Below are positions 35,430 to 44,608 of a DNA stretch of 64,000 bases, piece by piece. The DNA is taken from assembly GCF_014652475.1 (NCBI RefSeq), contig NZ_BMYW01000004.1:107129-171128 (forward strand), read 5' to 3'. Every line of letters starts with the position of its first letter. The stretch's first letter is position 1. The notes beneath the pieces are model-generated. The model was given only the letters and a program-made list of their open reading frames with translations, did no database searches and was not told the DNA's origin. The position numbers and the translations under genes are program-made. Origin of the DNA: Vogesella alkaliphila. Its GTDB lineage: Bacteria > Pseudomonadota > Gammaproteobacteria > Burkholderiales > Chromobacteriaceae.

Positions 35430-36311
35430 TCAGCGCTCCTTGTTGTCGGGCAGATAACAGGCAATCACCGTGCTCAGGTCCTGCTCGGCGTAGCCGGCAT
35501 CGGCATGGACGGCCATCAGCCCGGCCGCGAGGCTGGCCAGGGGCAGGGTGGCGCCGTGTTCGGCCGCCAGCTGGCGGGCATGGCCGAGGTCCTTGAGCAG
35601 GGTGGACACCTTCCATTGCAGCGGCTGGAATTGGCGCTGCGCCATGCGCGGCGCCAGGATCTGGAACGGCAGCGAATCGGCGAAGCCACCGGCCAGCGCC
35701 GCCGGCAGCAGGCTGGCGTCGATGCCGGCCGCCTCCGCCAGCTGCACCGTTTCGGCGATCAGCATCGCATTGCTGGCCACGATCAGCTGGTTGCAGACCT
35801 TGGCGACCTGCCCGGCACCGTGGCCGCCGATGTGGCTCAGCCGCTGCGACAGACAGGCGGCAACGGGCTGCAGGCGGGCGATGTCCCGTGCCTCGCCGCC
35901 GGCCATGATCACCAGCGTGCCATTTTCCGCGCCGCGCACGCCACCGGACACCGGCGCATCGACCCAGCCCGCGCCGTGTTCGGCTGCCTGCTGCGCCAGC
36001 TGCCGGGTCAGCGCCGGCGAGGTGCTGGAAAAATCGACCAGCAACTGGCCGGGGCGCAGCTGCGCACGGATGCCGTCCTCCGCCTGCCACACCGCCTGTA
36101 CCGCCTCGTCATTGGCCAGGCACAGCATGACGATGTCACTACCGCGCACCAGTTCGCCAAGGTTGGCCGCAACGCTGCCCCCCGCGGCGCGCAGGCTGTC
36201 GGCCTTGACCGCGGAGCGGTTCCACACCATCAGCGGATACCCGGCCGCCAGCAGGCGCCGGCACATCGGCACCCCCATCAACCCCAGTCCGACAAAACCC
36301 AGCGCTGCCAT
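35430..36311 (-). CDS. garR: 2-hydroxy-3-oxopropionate reductase (tartronate semialdehyde reductase)
   Basis: A 293-residue beta-hydroxyacid dehydrogenase reducing tartronate semialdehyde to D-glycerate. Seen: the NAD(P) fold LGFVGLGLMGVPMCR, the substrate-binding DAPVSGGVRGAENGTL, the catalytic Lys in GQVAKVCNQL, and KDLGHA. Family members share these motifs, so substrate choice rests on the neighbouring hyi gene. GGGGAG precedes the ATG. The dispersed motif at 36158-36172 is read V-A-A-N-L-G. A terminator-like hairpin lies 34-58 bp upstream of the start in the leader. Confidence 0.9.
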   Translation of the reverse strand: MAALGFVGLGLMGVPMCRRLLAAGYPLMVWNRSAVKADSLRAAGGSVAANLGELVRGSDIVMLCLANDEAVQAVWQAEDGIRAQLRPGQLLVDFSSTSPALTRQLAQQAAEHGAGWVDAPVSGGVRGAENGTLVIMAGGEARDIARLQPVAACLSQRLSHIGGHGAGQVAKVCNQLIVASNAMLIAETVQLAEAAGIDASLLPAALAGGFADSLPFQILAPRMAQRQFQPLQWKVSTLLKDLGHARQLAAEHGATLPLASLAAGLMAVHADAGYAEQDLSTVIACYLPDNKER

Positions 36312-36344
36312 CGTTCGCTCCCCGAATCCGGCATCCGCCGCACG

Positions 36345-36369
36345 AAAAAAAAGCCGGCACGAGGCCGGC
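36345..36369 (-). terminator. Terminator-like hairpin in the garR leader (possible attenuator)
   Basis: GCCGGC stems (36353-36358, 36364-36369) with loop CTCGT are followed on the minus strand by eight T. It lies upstream of the garR ATG (36311) with no minus-strand gene between it and the plus-strand gene at 36554. A second hairpin (GCCTGCGCAC...GTGCAGGC, about 36402-36424) lies further upstream in the same leader. Confidence 0.6.
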
Positions 36370-36499
36370 CACAAAGCACTTGGTAAAACAAGGGAAGGAT
36401 GCCTGCACAGCCAGTGCGCAGGCGTCCGCGCCTAGCATTGCAAGCAACTTTCAGCGCGACATCGAGCTTACCCGCTTTCAGATGACATCACAATCCAGG

Positions 36500-36528
36500 T
36501 TCGTGGCGGCGCGGCTTTCCGCTACAAT
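36500..36528 (+). promoter_or_regulatory. Candidate promoter for the 252-aa unknown gene
   Basis: -10 TACAAT (36523-36528) with a weak -35 TTCGTG (36500-36505), 17-bp spacing, 26 bp before the GTG start. Confidence 0.4.
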
Positions 36529-36553
36529 CGCGCCTTTTTTCCGGAGCCATCCC

Positions 36554-37312
36554 GTGTCTGTTCCGTTCCATCCCGTTCGTTATGCTGCCAGCCGGCCATG
36601 GGCCAAGCGGGTGGCGCACCTGTTTGAACATGGCGGCAAGACCGCCGTCGCCGACTGCGACGCCTTGCTGCGTCGCACGCTGCAGGCGGCACCCGGTGGC
36701 GCAGGGCAGGATACGGTCCGTCAGGAGGCCGAAGGGCTGCTGGCCCAGGCCTATGGCCACTTCGTGCGTCACGGTCGCCAGTTGCTGCTGTGCGATGCGG
36801 CACTGGATGCCGCGCTGGCGGCGACGCACCCGCCCAAGGCATTGCCACCGGCGCCGACCCTACCGCTGGCGGCGTGCTTCATCGCGCTGCCGGATGGTTG
36901 CGGCGCCTATGTGCGTCGTGACGAGGAGGGTGCCTGGCAGGTGCTGATGCTGGCCGCCGGTTTTGCACAGGGAAACAGTGCCTGGTGGCAGCAGAACGCC
37001 GAGGTGCTGGCGCTGACCCTGCGCGGCGGCGACAGCCTGCAGTTGCCGGACATCCCGGCAGTGCAGCCATGGCGCGCGGCACTGCTGAGCCTGTTCAACC
37101 ATCTGGCGCTGCTGACGCAGCCACGCTGCCAGCTGGCTGCCGCCATCAGCCCGGCGGAGCAGACCACAGCCTTGCGCCGCGGCGAACTGCCGGCACGCCT
37201 GTTGTCGTGGCAGGGAGAACTGGCGCAGTCCGAAGCGTACGGCAAGGAAGGCTATTGGCGCCGCCAAGCGGCCGGCGGCGCAGAACGCCTGGTGTGGGTG
37301 CCGCCCCGCTGA
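36554..37312 (+). CDS. Hypothetical protein, 252 aa, unknown function
   Basis: Starts at GTG 36554 with GGAG 8 nt upstream, just below a TACAAT box; the frame is open further upstream but only through the promoter region. No signal peptide or membrane helix. Alanine-, leucine- and glutamine-rich and probably largely helical. Visible stretches: SRPWAKRVAHLFEHGGKTA near the N-terminus, LLLCDAALDAAL, FIALPDGCGAYVRRDEEG in the middle, and a conserved-looking end with AYGKEGYWRRQ. I do not recognise the family and assign no function. It lies alone between divergent garR and the convergent tandem-receiver gene. Confidence 0.75.
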   Translation: MSVPFHPVRYAASRPWAKRVAHLFEHGGKTAVADCDALLRRTLQAAPGGAGQDTVRQEAEGLLAQAYGHFVRHGRQLLLCDAALDAALAATHPPKALPPAPTLPLAACFIALPDGCGAYVRRDEEGAWQVLMLAAGFAQGNSAWWQQNAEVLALTLRGGDSLQLPDIPAVQPWRAALLSLFNHLALLTQPRCQLAAAISPAEQTTALRRGELPARLLSWQGELAQSEAYGKEGYWRRQAAGGAERLVWVPPR

Positions 37313-37342
37313 CACCGGCAGCGCTGGGCGCGACCCTGAGCA

Positions 37343-38143
37343 TTACAGAAACTGGCTGATCAGGCTTTTCAGGGTGCCGATGTCGAACGGCTTGTCGCAG
37401 ATGGCGGACACGCCGGCCTCTTCGACTGCGGCCAACCTTTGCTCGTCCTGCTCGCCGGACACCATCAGGATCGGCACCGAAACCAGCTGGCTGCTGGTGC
37501 GGACATGCTCGATCAGCTCGCGGCCGTCCATCTCCGGCATGTTGTAGTCGGTGATGATCAGGTCGAAATAATTGCCGGCTGCCAGCAGGCCGACCGCGCT
37601 GCGGCCGTTGTCGGCTTCGGCGATCTCGCAAAAACCGAAGCGTTCCAGCACACTGCGCATGAAGCCGCGCGACACGGTGCTGTCGTCGACCAGCAGGATC
37701 TTCTTCGCGTACAAATCCAGCGACTCCAGTTCGCTGCGGGTGTCTTCGACATTGAGGTAATCGAGCGAACTGCTGATCGCCTTGTCCAGTTGCGCCGGGG
37801 TGAACGGCTTGGGCAGGATCGCCATCGCGCCGGCCTGGCGGATCGCATCCAGCTGCTGCGGCCGCGTTTCGCTGGAAACCAGCACGAACGGCATCTCGCG
37901 CACCCGCTCGTCGCCGCGCATCGCCATCACCAGCTCCGCGCCGGTCATGTCCGGCAGGTACATCGCGCTGATCACGATGTCCGGCAATGGCGGCAGATGG
38001 ATGCGCGCCAGCGCCTCGGCGCCGCTCTCGACGCGATCGACCCGCTCGATGCCCAGTTCCTGCAGATGATGCTGGATGATCTGTCCCTGTGCCCGTGAAG
38101 GCTCCACCAGACAGACCGTCAGGTGACACATGTCGAAAAGCAT
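37343..38143 (-). CDS. Tandem receiver-domain protein (pseudo-receiver plus active receiver)
   Basis: 266 residues forming two CheY-like domains and no output domain. Domain 2 (about 146-266) is complete: acidic pair in LLVDDST, phospho-acceptor Asp199 in IITDYNMPEMDG, Lys251 in CDKPF. Domain 1 (about 8-125) has the fold and Lys112 (LPKPF), but the acceptor position is Ala60 (DIVISAMYLPD) and the acidic pair reads VEP, so it should not be phosphorylated. Output must be by protein contact. No histidine kinase is adjacent. The dispersed motif at 37427-37442 is read R-L-A-A-V. Confidence 0.9.
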   Translation of the reverse strand: MLFDMCHLTVCLVEPSRAQGQIIQHHLQELGIERVDRVESGAEALARIHLPPLPDIVISAMYLPDMTGAELVMAMRGDERVREMPFVLVSSETRPQQLDAIRQAGAMAILPKPFTPAQLDKAISSSLDYLNVEDTRSELESLDLYAKKILLVDDSTVSRGFMRSVLERFGFCEIAEADNGRSAVGLLAAGNYFDLIITDYNMPEMDGRELIEHVRTSSQLVSVPILMVSGEQDEQRLAAVEEAGVSAICDKPFDIGTLKSLISQFL

Positions 38144-38217
38144 AGTCGGTACCCGTTACACAGTGTGCCCCAGCATAGACGACCGCCGCCGGTGGCTGTC
38201 AATTGGTAATCCGCACA

Positions 38218-39105
38218 TTATTGATGCATGACAGCCTGCTGCTCCAGCCACTGGCAGAAGGCGTTGATGGCGGTATCGTCGATCGCGGCACGCGGTGCAA
38301 TCCAGCAGTAATCCCGCACCGGCACAATCGGCAGTGACAGCGGTGCCACCAGCCGGCCGGCGTCGATCTCGCGCTGCGCCATCGGCAGCGGCCCCAGCAC
38401 CACGCCCAGCCCGTCCAGCGCTGCCTGCAGCGCCAGTGAAAAGCGGTCGAAGTGCAAGCGGCTGGCCGGCTTCAGCTCCGGCACCGCCGCCAGGGTCAGC
38501 CAGCGCTGCCACGCGGTTGGCCGCGTATCGGCGTACAGCAGGGTGTGCAGCGCGAGGTCGGCCGGGCTGGTGAGCGGTATCTTTTTCAGCAGTGCGGGAT
38601 GGCACAGCGGCAGCTCCCACTCTTCCAGGAAGGGCTTGGCGAGATGACCGGGCCAGTCGCCGGGGCCACGACGGATCGCGATGTCGAACGGCGCGTCCAG
38701 CCGGCTGATGTCACGATCGGAGGTGACGATGTGCAGATCGATGTCAGGATGGCGGGCGCGGAAATCGGCCAACCGCGGCAGTAGCCAGTACATGGCGAAG
38801 GTCGGCGTCGAGTTGATCGACAGGCGGCGCTGGCGATCCGGTTGCAGCAGCTGCGAGGTGGCGTTGGCGATCAGGTCCAGGCCGTCCTGCACCTGCACCA
38901 GATAGCGCCAGCCGGTATCGGTCAGCTTGACGCGGCCGCCGGTGCGCTCGAACAGCTGCACCCCCAGCCAGTCCTCCAGCTGCTTGATCTGCTTGCTCAC
39001 AGCACCGTGGGTCACATGCAGCTCGTTGGCCGCGGCAGAAAAGCTTTCCAGCCTTGCTGCCGTCTCGAAAATACGCAATCCGTTAAGGGGAGGGTAGGCA
39101 TTCAT
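38218..39105 (-). CDS. LysR-family transcriptional regulator (GcvA-like)
   Basis: 295 residues. The N-terminal winged helix-turn-helix ([33 protein letters not shown]) is of the GcvA/AmpR-like subgroup; the effector domain spans about 95-290 ([30 protein letters not shown]). Divergent from acnB with a 185-bp shared gap. A perfect TATAAT lies so close to the ATG that the mRNA is probably leaderless, and a TGTGA-N7-TCACA repeat covers it. Target unknown; itself and possibly acnB by position. Confidence 0.9.
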   Translation of the reverse strand: MNAYPPLNGLRIFETAARLESFSAAANELHVTHGAVSKQIKQLEDWLGVQLFERTGGRVKLTDTGWRYLVQVQDGLDLIANATSQLLQPDRQRRLSINSTPTFAMYWLLPRLADFRARHPDIDLHIVTSDRDISRLDAPFDIAIRRGPGDWPGHLAKPFLEEWELPLCHPALLKKIPLTSPADLALHTLLYADTRPTAWQRWLTLAAVPELKPASRLHFDRFSLALQAALDGLGVVLGPLPMAQREIDAGRLVAPLSLPIVPVRDYCWIAPRAAIDDTAINAFCQWLEQQAVMHQ

Positions 39106-39107
39106 GG

Positions 39108-39124
39108 TGTGATTATATCTCACA
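39108..39124 (-). promoter_or_regulatory. Promoter/operator of the LysR gene: -10 TATAAT within a TGTGA-N7-TCACA inverted repeat
   Basis: TATAAT (minus strand, 39112-39117) is enclosed by 5-bp inverted arms. Seven bases below the -10 is the A of the LysR ATG (39105), so no leader or SD is possible from this promoter. The palindrome fits a T-N11-A LysR box used for autorepression. Confidence 0.5.
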
Positions 39125-39145
39125 GGCAATGTTGCGATTACTCGT

Positions 39146-39174
39146 TTGTGCTCACCCGAGGAACGGCGTAATCT
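39146..39174 (+). promoter_or_regulatory. Candidate acnB promoter
   Basis: -35 TTGTGC (39146-39151) and -10 TAATCT (39169-39174), spaced 17 bp, about 117 bp upstream of the acnB ATG. Confidence 0.45.
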
Positions 39175-39290
39175 TTCACCATCCCGACCGGCTGCCATCG
39201 TCACGATTACGGCCGGGTGGTTGCCGGCAGACATTCACCCGCTGTCGACAGACTAACTTGCACATAACCCCAGCAAAAAGGTCCCAAGCC

Positions 39291-41882
39291 ATGCTAGAAG
39301 CTTACCGCCAACATGTCGCAGAACGCGCCGCACTGGGCATTCCACCACTGCCGCTGACCGCCAAACAAGTCGAAGAACTGGTTGAACTGCTGAAGAACCC
39401 GCCAGCCGGCGAAGAAGAGACACTGGTCGAGCTGATCACTCACCGCGTGCCGCCGGGTGTCGACGATGCCGCCAAGGTTAAAGCTTCGTTCCTGGCCGCC
39501 GTCGCCGAAGGCAGCGTGAAGTCGCCGCTGGTTTCGCGCGAAACCGCCACCCAACTGCTGGGCACCATGCTGGGCGGTTACAACGTCAAGCCGCTGATCG
39601 ACCTGCTGGGCGACGCCCAGGTTGGCGCCATCGCCGCCGAAGGCCTGAAGAAAACCCTGCTGGTATTCGACTTCTTCCACGACGTGCAAGTGCTGGCCGA
39701 AGGCGGCAACGCCAATGCCAAGGCCGTACTGCAAAGCTGGGCCGACGCCGAATGGTTCACCAGCCGTCCGGAAGTGGCACAGAAAATCACCGTGACCGTG
39801 TTCAAGGTGCCGGGTGAAACCAACACCGACGACCTGTCGCCGGCACCGGACGCCTGGTCCCGCCCGGACATCCCGATGCACTACCTGGCGATGCTGAAGA
39901 ACACCCGCCCGGACGCAGCGTTCAAGCCGGAAGAAGACGGCAAGCGCGGCCCGATGCAGTTCATCGAAGATCTGAAGAAAAAAGGCAACCTGGTGGCCTA
40001 CGTCGGCGACGTGGTCGGCACCGGCTCCTCGCGTAAATCCGCCACCAACTCGGTGGTGTGGGCTACCGGCCAGGACATCCCGTTCGTACCGAACAAGCGC
40101 TTCGGCGGCGTGACCCTCGGCGGCAAGATCGCCCCGATCTTCTTCAACACCCAGGAAGACTCCGGCTCGCTGCCGATCGAAGTTGACGTGTCCAAGCTGG
40201 AAATGGGCGACGTGATCGACATCTACCCGTACGAAGGCAAGATCGAGAAAGACGGCCAGCTGGTCGAAAAATTCAGCCTGAAATCCGACGTGCTGCTGGA
40301 CGAGGTACGCGCCGGCGGCCGTATCAACCTGATCATCGGCCGTGGCCTGACCGCCAAGGCACGCGAGGCACTGGGCCTGCCAGCCTCCACCGAATTCCGC
40401 CTGCCGAAAGACCCGGCCAATTCCGGCAAGGGCTTCTCGCTGGCACAGAAAATGGTTGGCCGCGCCTGTGGCCTGCCGGAAGGCCAGGGCGTGCGCCCGG
40501 GCACTTACTGCGAACCGAAGATGACCACCGTCGGCTCCCAGGACACCACCGGCCCGATGACCCGTGACGAGCTGAAAGACCTGGCCTGCCTGGGCTTCTC
40601 CGCCGACCTGGTGATGCAGTCTTTCTGCCACACTGCCGCCTATCCGAAGCCGGTGGACGTGAAGATGCACAAGGAGCTGCCGTCCTTCATCTCCACTCGT
40701 GGCGGCGTATCGCTGCGCCCGGGCGATGGCGTGATCCACAGCTGGCTCAACCGTCTGCTGCTGCCGGATACCGTCGGCACCGGTGGCGACTCGCACACCC
40801 GCTTCCCGATCGGCATTTCCTTCCCGGCCGGCTCCGGCCTGGTCGCCTTTGCCGCCGCCACCGGCGTGATGCCTCTGGACATGCCGGAATCGGTACTGGT
40901 GCGCTTCAAGGGCGAACTGCAGCCGGGCGTGACCCTGCGCGACTTGGTGAACGCCATTCCGCTGTACGCGATCAAGCAGGGCCTGCTGACCGTGGCCAAG
41001 GCTGGTAAGAAGAACATCTTCTCCGGCAAGATCCTGGAGATCGAAGGTCTGCCCGACCTAAAAGTGGAACAGGCTTTCGAGCTGTCCGACGCCTCCGCCG
41101 AACGCTCCGCCGCCGGTTGCACCGTGCACCTGAACAAGGCGCCGATCGTCGAGTACATGCAGTCCAACATCACCCTGATGAAGTACATGATCGCCGAAGG
41201 CTATCAGGACGCCCACACCCTGGAGCGCCGCATCAAGAAGATGGAAGAGTGGATCGTGGGCGGTGAACTGCTGAAGGCCGACGCCGACGCCGAATACGCC
41301 GCCGTGATCGAGATCGATCTGGCCGACGTGAAAGAGCCGATCGTGGCCTGCCCGAACGATCCGGACGACGTGAAGTTCATGTCCGAAGTTGCCGGCACCC
41401 CGATCGACGAAGTGTTCATCGGCTCCTGCATGACCAACATCGGTCACTTCCGTGCCGCTTCCAAGCTGCTGGAAGGCAAGCGCGACCTGCCGGTCAAGCT
41501 GTGGGTTGCCCCGCCGACCAAGATGGACGCGCAACAACTGACCAAGGAAGGTCACTACGGCGTGTTCGGCATGGCCGGTGCCCGCACCGAAATGCCAGGC
41601 TGCTCGCTGTGCATGGGTAACCAGGCACAGGTGCGCGAGGGCGCGACCGTGATGTCGACCTCGACCCGTAACTTCCCGAACCGTCTGGGCAAGAACACCA
41701 ACGTGTATCTTGGCTCGGCCGAACTGGCCGCGATCTGCTCCAAGCTGGGCAAGATCCCGACCCTGGAAGAGTACAAGGCCAACATCGGCATCATCAACGA
41801 GAGCGGCGCCGAGGTGTACCAGTACCTCAACTTCAACCAGATCCAGGACTACCAGGATGTGGCGGACACCGTAAAAGCCTAA
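39291..41882 (+). CDS. acnB: Aconitate hydratase B
   Basis: An 863-residue bifunctional aconitase/2-methylisocitrate dehydratase of the TCA cycle. Domain order is that of AcnB: N-terminal HEAT-like domain (about 1-160), then domain 4, then the 1-3 core. The 4Fe-4S ligands are visible as [11 protein letters not shown] and the CSLCMGN pair; catalytic [12 protein letters not shown] is present. AAAGG lies upstream of the ATG at 39291. Base use is strongly biased, as in highly expressed genes. Divergent from a LysR regulator. A strong terminator follows. Confidence 0.98.
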   Translation: MLEAYRQHVAERAALGIPPLPLTAKQVEELVELLKNPPAGEEETLVELITHRVPPGVDDAAKVKASFLAAVAEGSVKSPLVSRETATQLLGTMLGGYNVKPLIDLLGDAQVGAIAAEGLKKTLLVFDFFHDVQVLAEGGNANAKAVLQSWADAEWFTSRPEVAQKITVTVFKVPGETNTDDLSPAPDAWSRPDIPMHYLAMLKNTRPDAAFKPEEDGKRGPMQFIEDLKKKGNLVAYVGDVVGTGSSRKSATNSVVWATGQDIPFVPNKRFGGVTLGGKIAPIFFNTQEDSGSLPIEVDVSKLEMGDVIDIYPYEGKIEKDGQLVEKFSLKSDVLLDEVRAGGRINLIIGRGLTAKAREALGLPASTEFRLPKDPANSGKGFSLAQKMVGRACGLPEGQGVRPGTYCEPKMTTVGSQDTTGPMTRDELKDLACLGFSADLVMQSFCHTAAYPKPVDVKMHKELPSFISTRGGVSLRPGDGVIHSWLNRLLLPDTVGTGGDSHTRFPIGISFPAGSGLVAFAAATGVMPLDMPESVLVRFKGELQPGVTLRDLVNAIPLYAIKQGLLTVAKAGKKNIFSGKILEIEGLPDLKVEQAFELSDASAERSAAGCTVHLNKAPIVEYMQSNITLMKYMIAEGYQDAHTLERRIKKMEEWIVGGELLKADADAEYAAVIEIDLADVKEPIVACPNDPDDVKFMSEVAGTPIDEVFIGSCMTNIGHFRAASKLLEGKRDLPVKLWVAPPTKMDAQQLTKEGHYGVFGMAGARTEMPGCSLCMGNQAQVREGATVMSTSTRNFPNRLGKNTNVYLGSAELAAICSKLGKIPTLEEYKANIGIINESGAEVYQYLNFNQIQDYQDVADTVKA

Positions 41883-41917
41883 GGCAGCAGCGGCCACCGC
41901 CGCCTTGCCCGCAGCAA

Positions 41918-41947
41918 GAAGCCCCGCGATTGCGGGGCTTCTTTTTT
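41918..41947 (+). terminator. Terminator of acnB
   Basis: GAAGCCCCGC / GCGGGGCTTC perfect 10-bp stem with GATT loop and T6 run. A full dispersed-motif copy follows at 41967-41984. Confidence 0.95.
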
Positions 41948-41993
41948 GCACGGACGACAGGTCAGCGCAAAGGTTGGCCGCAACAGCACCGGC

Positions 41994-42824
41994 TCAGCCG
42001 GGCCGGCGCGCGGCACTGTTTTGCGCCTGCCATACGCGCAGGTACTTCTCCACCAGCGCGTCCATCACCCGGTCGTCGCTGAATTTCTTCATCGCCCGCG
42101 ACAGACGCTCCGCCAGTTGCTCGTTATTGCAGGCAGAGGCCAGCGCCACGGTCAGGTACAGCTTTTCGCGGCTGACCGGCACCGTGGACGCGCGCAGGCC
42201 CTTGATGTTGAGGCTGGTGGCATAGGCAAGGCCCGGTGCATCCTCGTAGATCAGGTAGTCGGCACGGCCCAGGCTCAGCATCCGCAGCGCGTTCTTGACG
42301 CTGCCGACCTGCTGCAGCTTGAGGCTGATCGCGGCGAACTGGTCGAAAGCCTGGCCGAAGCTGTTGTTGACCACGGTGATGCCCTCCTGGCCCAGCAGGT
42401 CTTCCCAGCGCTGGTATTGCAGTGGGTGCTGCTGCCGCGTCCAGATCAGGGTTTGCGTATCGCGGATCGCCGGTTGCAGGTAACGCAGATAGGTCAGCCG
42501 CGGCTGCGTCAGGAAGGCGCCGGCGATCAGGTCGATGCGACCGTTGCGCGCGCTCTCCTGCACCCGGCCCCACGGCCCGGCATAGCGCACCTCGATCGGG
42601 ATGCCGATCTCGCGGGCCACCAGTTGCATCAGCTCGGCATTGGCGCCGATCAGCTTGCTGTCGTTTTTCGGGTCTTGCCACAGAAAGGGCGGGTACTCGG
42701 GATTGCCGGAAGCCACCAGTCGTGTGCACGCCGCATGGGCAGCTGGCGGCAGACCCAGCAATACACCCAGCAACAGGACCGGCCAGCGACGCGGCGGGCA
42801 TGACGAAAGGAAACCTTGCAACAT
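41994..42824 (-). CDS. Periplasmic solute-binding protein (family 3, amino-acid type)
   Basis: 276 residues. Signal peptide with basic PPRRW, hydrophobic core and cleavage near AHA-ACT (about residue 32). The mature part has the family-3 binding fold: SGNPEYPPFLW, LIGANAELMQLVAREIG, GRIDLIAGAFLTQPR. No lipobox. The permease and ATPase genes are not adjacent, so it is an orphan binding protein or a periplasmic sensor. AAAGGAAAG lies 7 nt before the ATG at 42824. Ligand unknown. Confidence 0.88.
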   Translation of the reverse strand: MLQGFLSSCPPRRWPVLLLGVLLGLPPAAHAACTRLVASGNPEYPPFLWQDPKNDSKLIGANAELMQLVAREIGIPIEVRYAGPWGRVQESARNGRIDLIAGAFLTQPRLTYLRYLQPAIRDTQTLIWTRQQHPLQYQRWEDLLGQEGITVVNNSFGQAFDQFAAISLKLQQVGSVKNALRMLSLGRADYLIYEDAPGLAYATSLNIKGLRASTVPVSREKLYLTVALASACNNEQLAERLSRAMKKFSDDRVMDALVEKYLRVWQAQNSAARRPG

Positions 42825-42997
42825 GAATAACTTTCCTTTCAGTAATATGACGTTTCCGCAGTCTAGAGGCAGGCGCCAGCGCGTAGCAATAGGTTGCGAT
42901 TGCAAATGGCAGCAGCCAATACTGGCGCCAGCTTATAACATGAAACCATGGCCGACGCGAAGCCGCACGCCAGCAACCCTCACCCGGAGTCCCCAGC

Positions 42998-43342
42998 ATG
43001 AACGACGACGCCCTGCAACGCCTGCAAAAACTGGTCGACGGCCCGCGCGACGGTGCGCTGCTGCGCTTCGGCCTGGCCAATGAATATGCCCGCTTGGAAC
43101 AGTGGCCACAGGCGATACGCGAGGCGAGGGCGGCACTGGCCTTCCAGCACGACTATTCCGCGGCGTGGAAACTGCTGGGCAAGGTCTTGCTGGCCGGCGG
43201 CGAGCCGCAACAGGCGCTGCAGGCCTACCGTGACGGCATCGCGGTAGCCGAACAGCGCGGCGACAAGCAGGCCGCGAAGGAAATGACGGTGTTTGCGCGG
43301 CGCATCGAGAAAACGTTGGCCGCAAGCGACGACGCTAGCTGA
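42998..43342 (+). CDS. Small TPR-repeat protein
   Basis: 114 residues, mostly two or three tetratricopeptide helices (ALLRFGLANEYARLEQWPQAI, YSAAWKLLGKVLLAGGEPQQAL, followed by AYRDGIAVAEQRGDKQAA). No signal peptide. CGGAG lies 9 nt before the ATG. Its 3' end overlaps the convergent VWA gene by 8 bp. The last codons (T-L-A-A-S) are a dispersed-motif copy (43311-43326). Interaction role unknown. Confidence 0.85.
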   Translation: MNDDALQRLQKLVDGPRDGALLRFGLANEYARLEQWPQAIREARAALAFQHDYSAAWKLLGKVLLAGGEPQQALQAYRDGIAVAEQRGDKQAAKEMTVFARRIEKTLAASDDAS

Positions 43343-44519
43343 CGCTGTGGCGCAGCTGGCGCATAGCGCTGTCTATGCCTTCCACCGTCAGCGGATACAT
43401 GCGCTCCTGCAGCAGCTGCCGGATCAGGCCGATGGACTGGGTGTGGCCCCAGTGCGCCGGCGGCACCGGGTTCAGCCACACTGCGTGCCGGAACTGTGCC
43501 AGCAGGCGGCGCAGCCACACCTCGCCGGACTCTTCGTTCATGTGCTCGACACTGCCGCCGGGGTAGACGATCTCGTACGGGCTCATGCTGGCGTCGCCGA
43601 CAAAGACCAGCTTGTAGTCGCTGCCGAAGGTGTGGATCAGCTCCCAGGTCGACAGCTTCTGGCCGTGGCGGCGGGCATTGTCTTTCCACACCCCTTCGTA
43701 GACGCAGTTGTGGAAGTAGTAATACTCCAGATGCTTAAACTCGCTGCGCACCGCCGAGAACAGTTCCTCGCAGGCGCGGATGTGGTCGTCCATCGAGCCG
43801 CCGACATCGAACAGCACCAGCAGCTTCACCGTATTGCGCAGTTCCGGCACCATCTGCAGGTCGAGAAAACCAGCGTTGCGCGCGGTCGCGGCGATGGTGG
43901 CATCCAGATCCAGCATCTCGGCGGCGCCTTCGCGCGCGAACTGGCGCAGGCGGCGCAAGACCACCTTGATGTTGCGCGTGCCCAGCTCGACCTGATCGTC
44001 AAAATTACGGAATTCCCGCTGGTCCCACACCTTGACCGCGCGCCGGTGGCGTGATGCCTGCTGCCCGATGCGGACACCTTCCGGGTGGTAGCCATGGGCA
44101 CCGAACGGGCTGGTGCCGCCGGTGCCGATCCACTTGTTACCGCCCTGATGCCGTTCCTTCTGCTCGGCAAGGCGCTCGCGCAGCGTCTGCATCAGCCTGT
44201 CCCAGCCCAGCGCCTGTAGCTGCCGCTTTTCCTCGTCGGACAGGAATTTCTCCACCTGCTTGCGCAGCCAGTCCTCTGGGATCGCGGTCTGCAGGTCTTC
44301 CAGCTCCAGCGCCAGGCCATTGAAGCAGTGGCCGAACACCTGATCGAAGCGGTCGTAGTACTTTTCGTCCTTGATCAGGATGGTGCGCGCCAGATAGTAG
44401 AACTCGTCGACACTGCCAAACGCCAGCTGTCGCGACAGCGCCTCCAGCAGGGTGAGGTGCTCTTTTAGCGACACCGGTAGCCCGGCGGCACGCAGGGCAT
44501 TGAAGAAGGGAAGCAGCAT
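43335..44519 (-). CDS. VWA-domain protein of the CoxE type
   Basis: 394 residues. The N-terminal 200 residues are helical and charged, including a conserved GGTSPFGAHGYHPEG stretch. The C-terminal VWA domain (about 225-390) has a MIDAS variant DVGGSMDDH and later FVGDASMSPYE. This architecture (CoxE-like) usually works with a MoxR AAA+ ATPase in metalloenzyme or complex maturation, but no MoxR gene is adjacent. The start at 44519 has only a weak GAG; a start at 44555 is possible. Overlaps the convergent TPR gene by 8 bp. Confidence 0.87.
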   Translation of the reverse strand: MLLPFFNALRAAGLPVSLKEHLTLLEALSRQLAFGSVDEFYYLARTILIKDEKYYDRFDQVFGHCFNGLALELEDLQTAIPEDWLRKQVEKFLSDEEKRQLQALGWDRLMQTLRERLAEQKERHQGGNKWIGTGGTSPFGAHGYHPEGVRIGQQASRHRRAVKVWDQREFRNFDDQVELGTRNIKVVLRRLRQFAREGAAEMLDLDATIAATARNAGFLDLQMVPELRNTVKLLVLFDVGGSMDDHIRACEELFSAVRSEFKHLEYYYFHNCVYEGVWKDNARRHGQKLSTWELIHTFGSDYKLVFVGDASMSPYEIVYPGGSVEHMNEESGEVWLRRLLAQFRHAVWLNPVPPAHWGHTQSIGLIRQLLQERMYPLTVEGIDSAMRQLRHSVS

Positions 44520-44608
44520 GACAATTCGCTCGTGACAAATGGGACACAACTGCATAGAGTGCAGAATCTAAACAATTGTTTGACGGCAACCAGAAGGGAG
44601 CTTATCAC

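Noticed and set aside
38505-39035. Further near-copies of the dispersed motif (GGTTGGCCGCG, CGTTGGCCGCG)
   Set aside because: One mismatch at the last position; left out of the count so that it stays conservative.
39108-39124. CRP-like site TGTGA-N7-TCACA
   Set aside because: CRP sites have a 6-bp spacer; here it is 7. Position over the LysR -10 fits a LysR-type autoregulatory box better.
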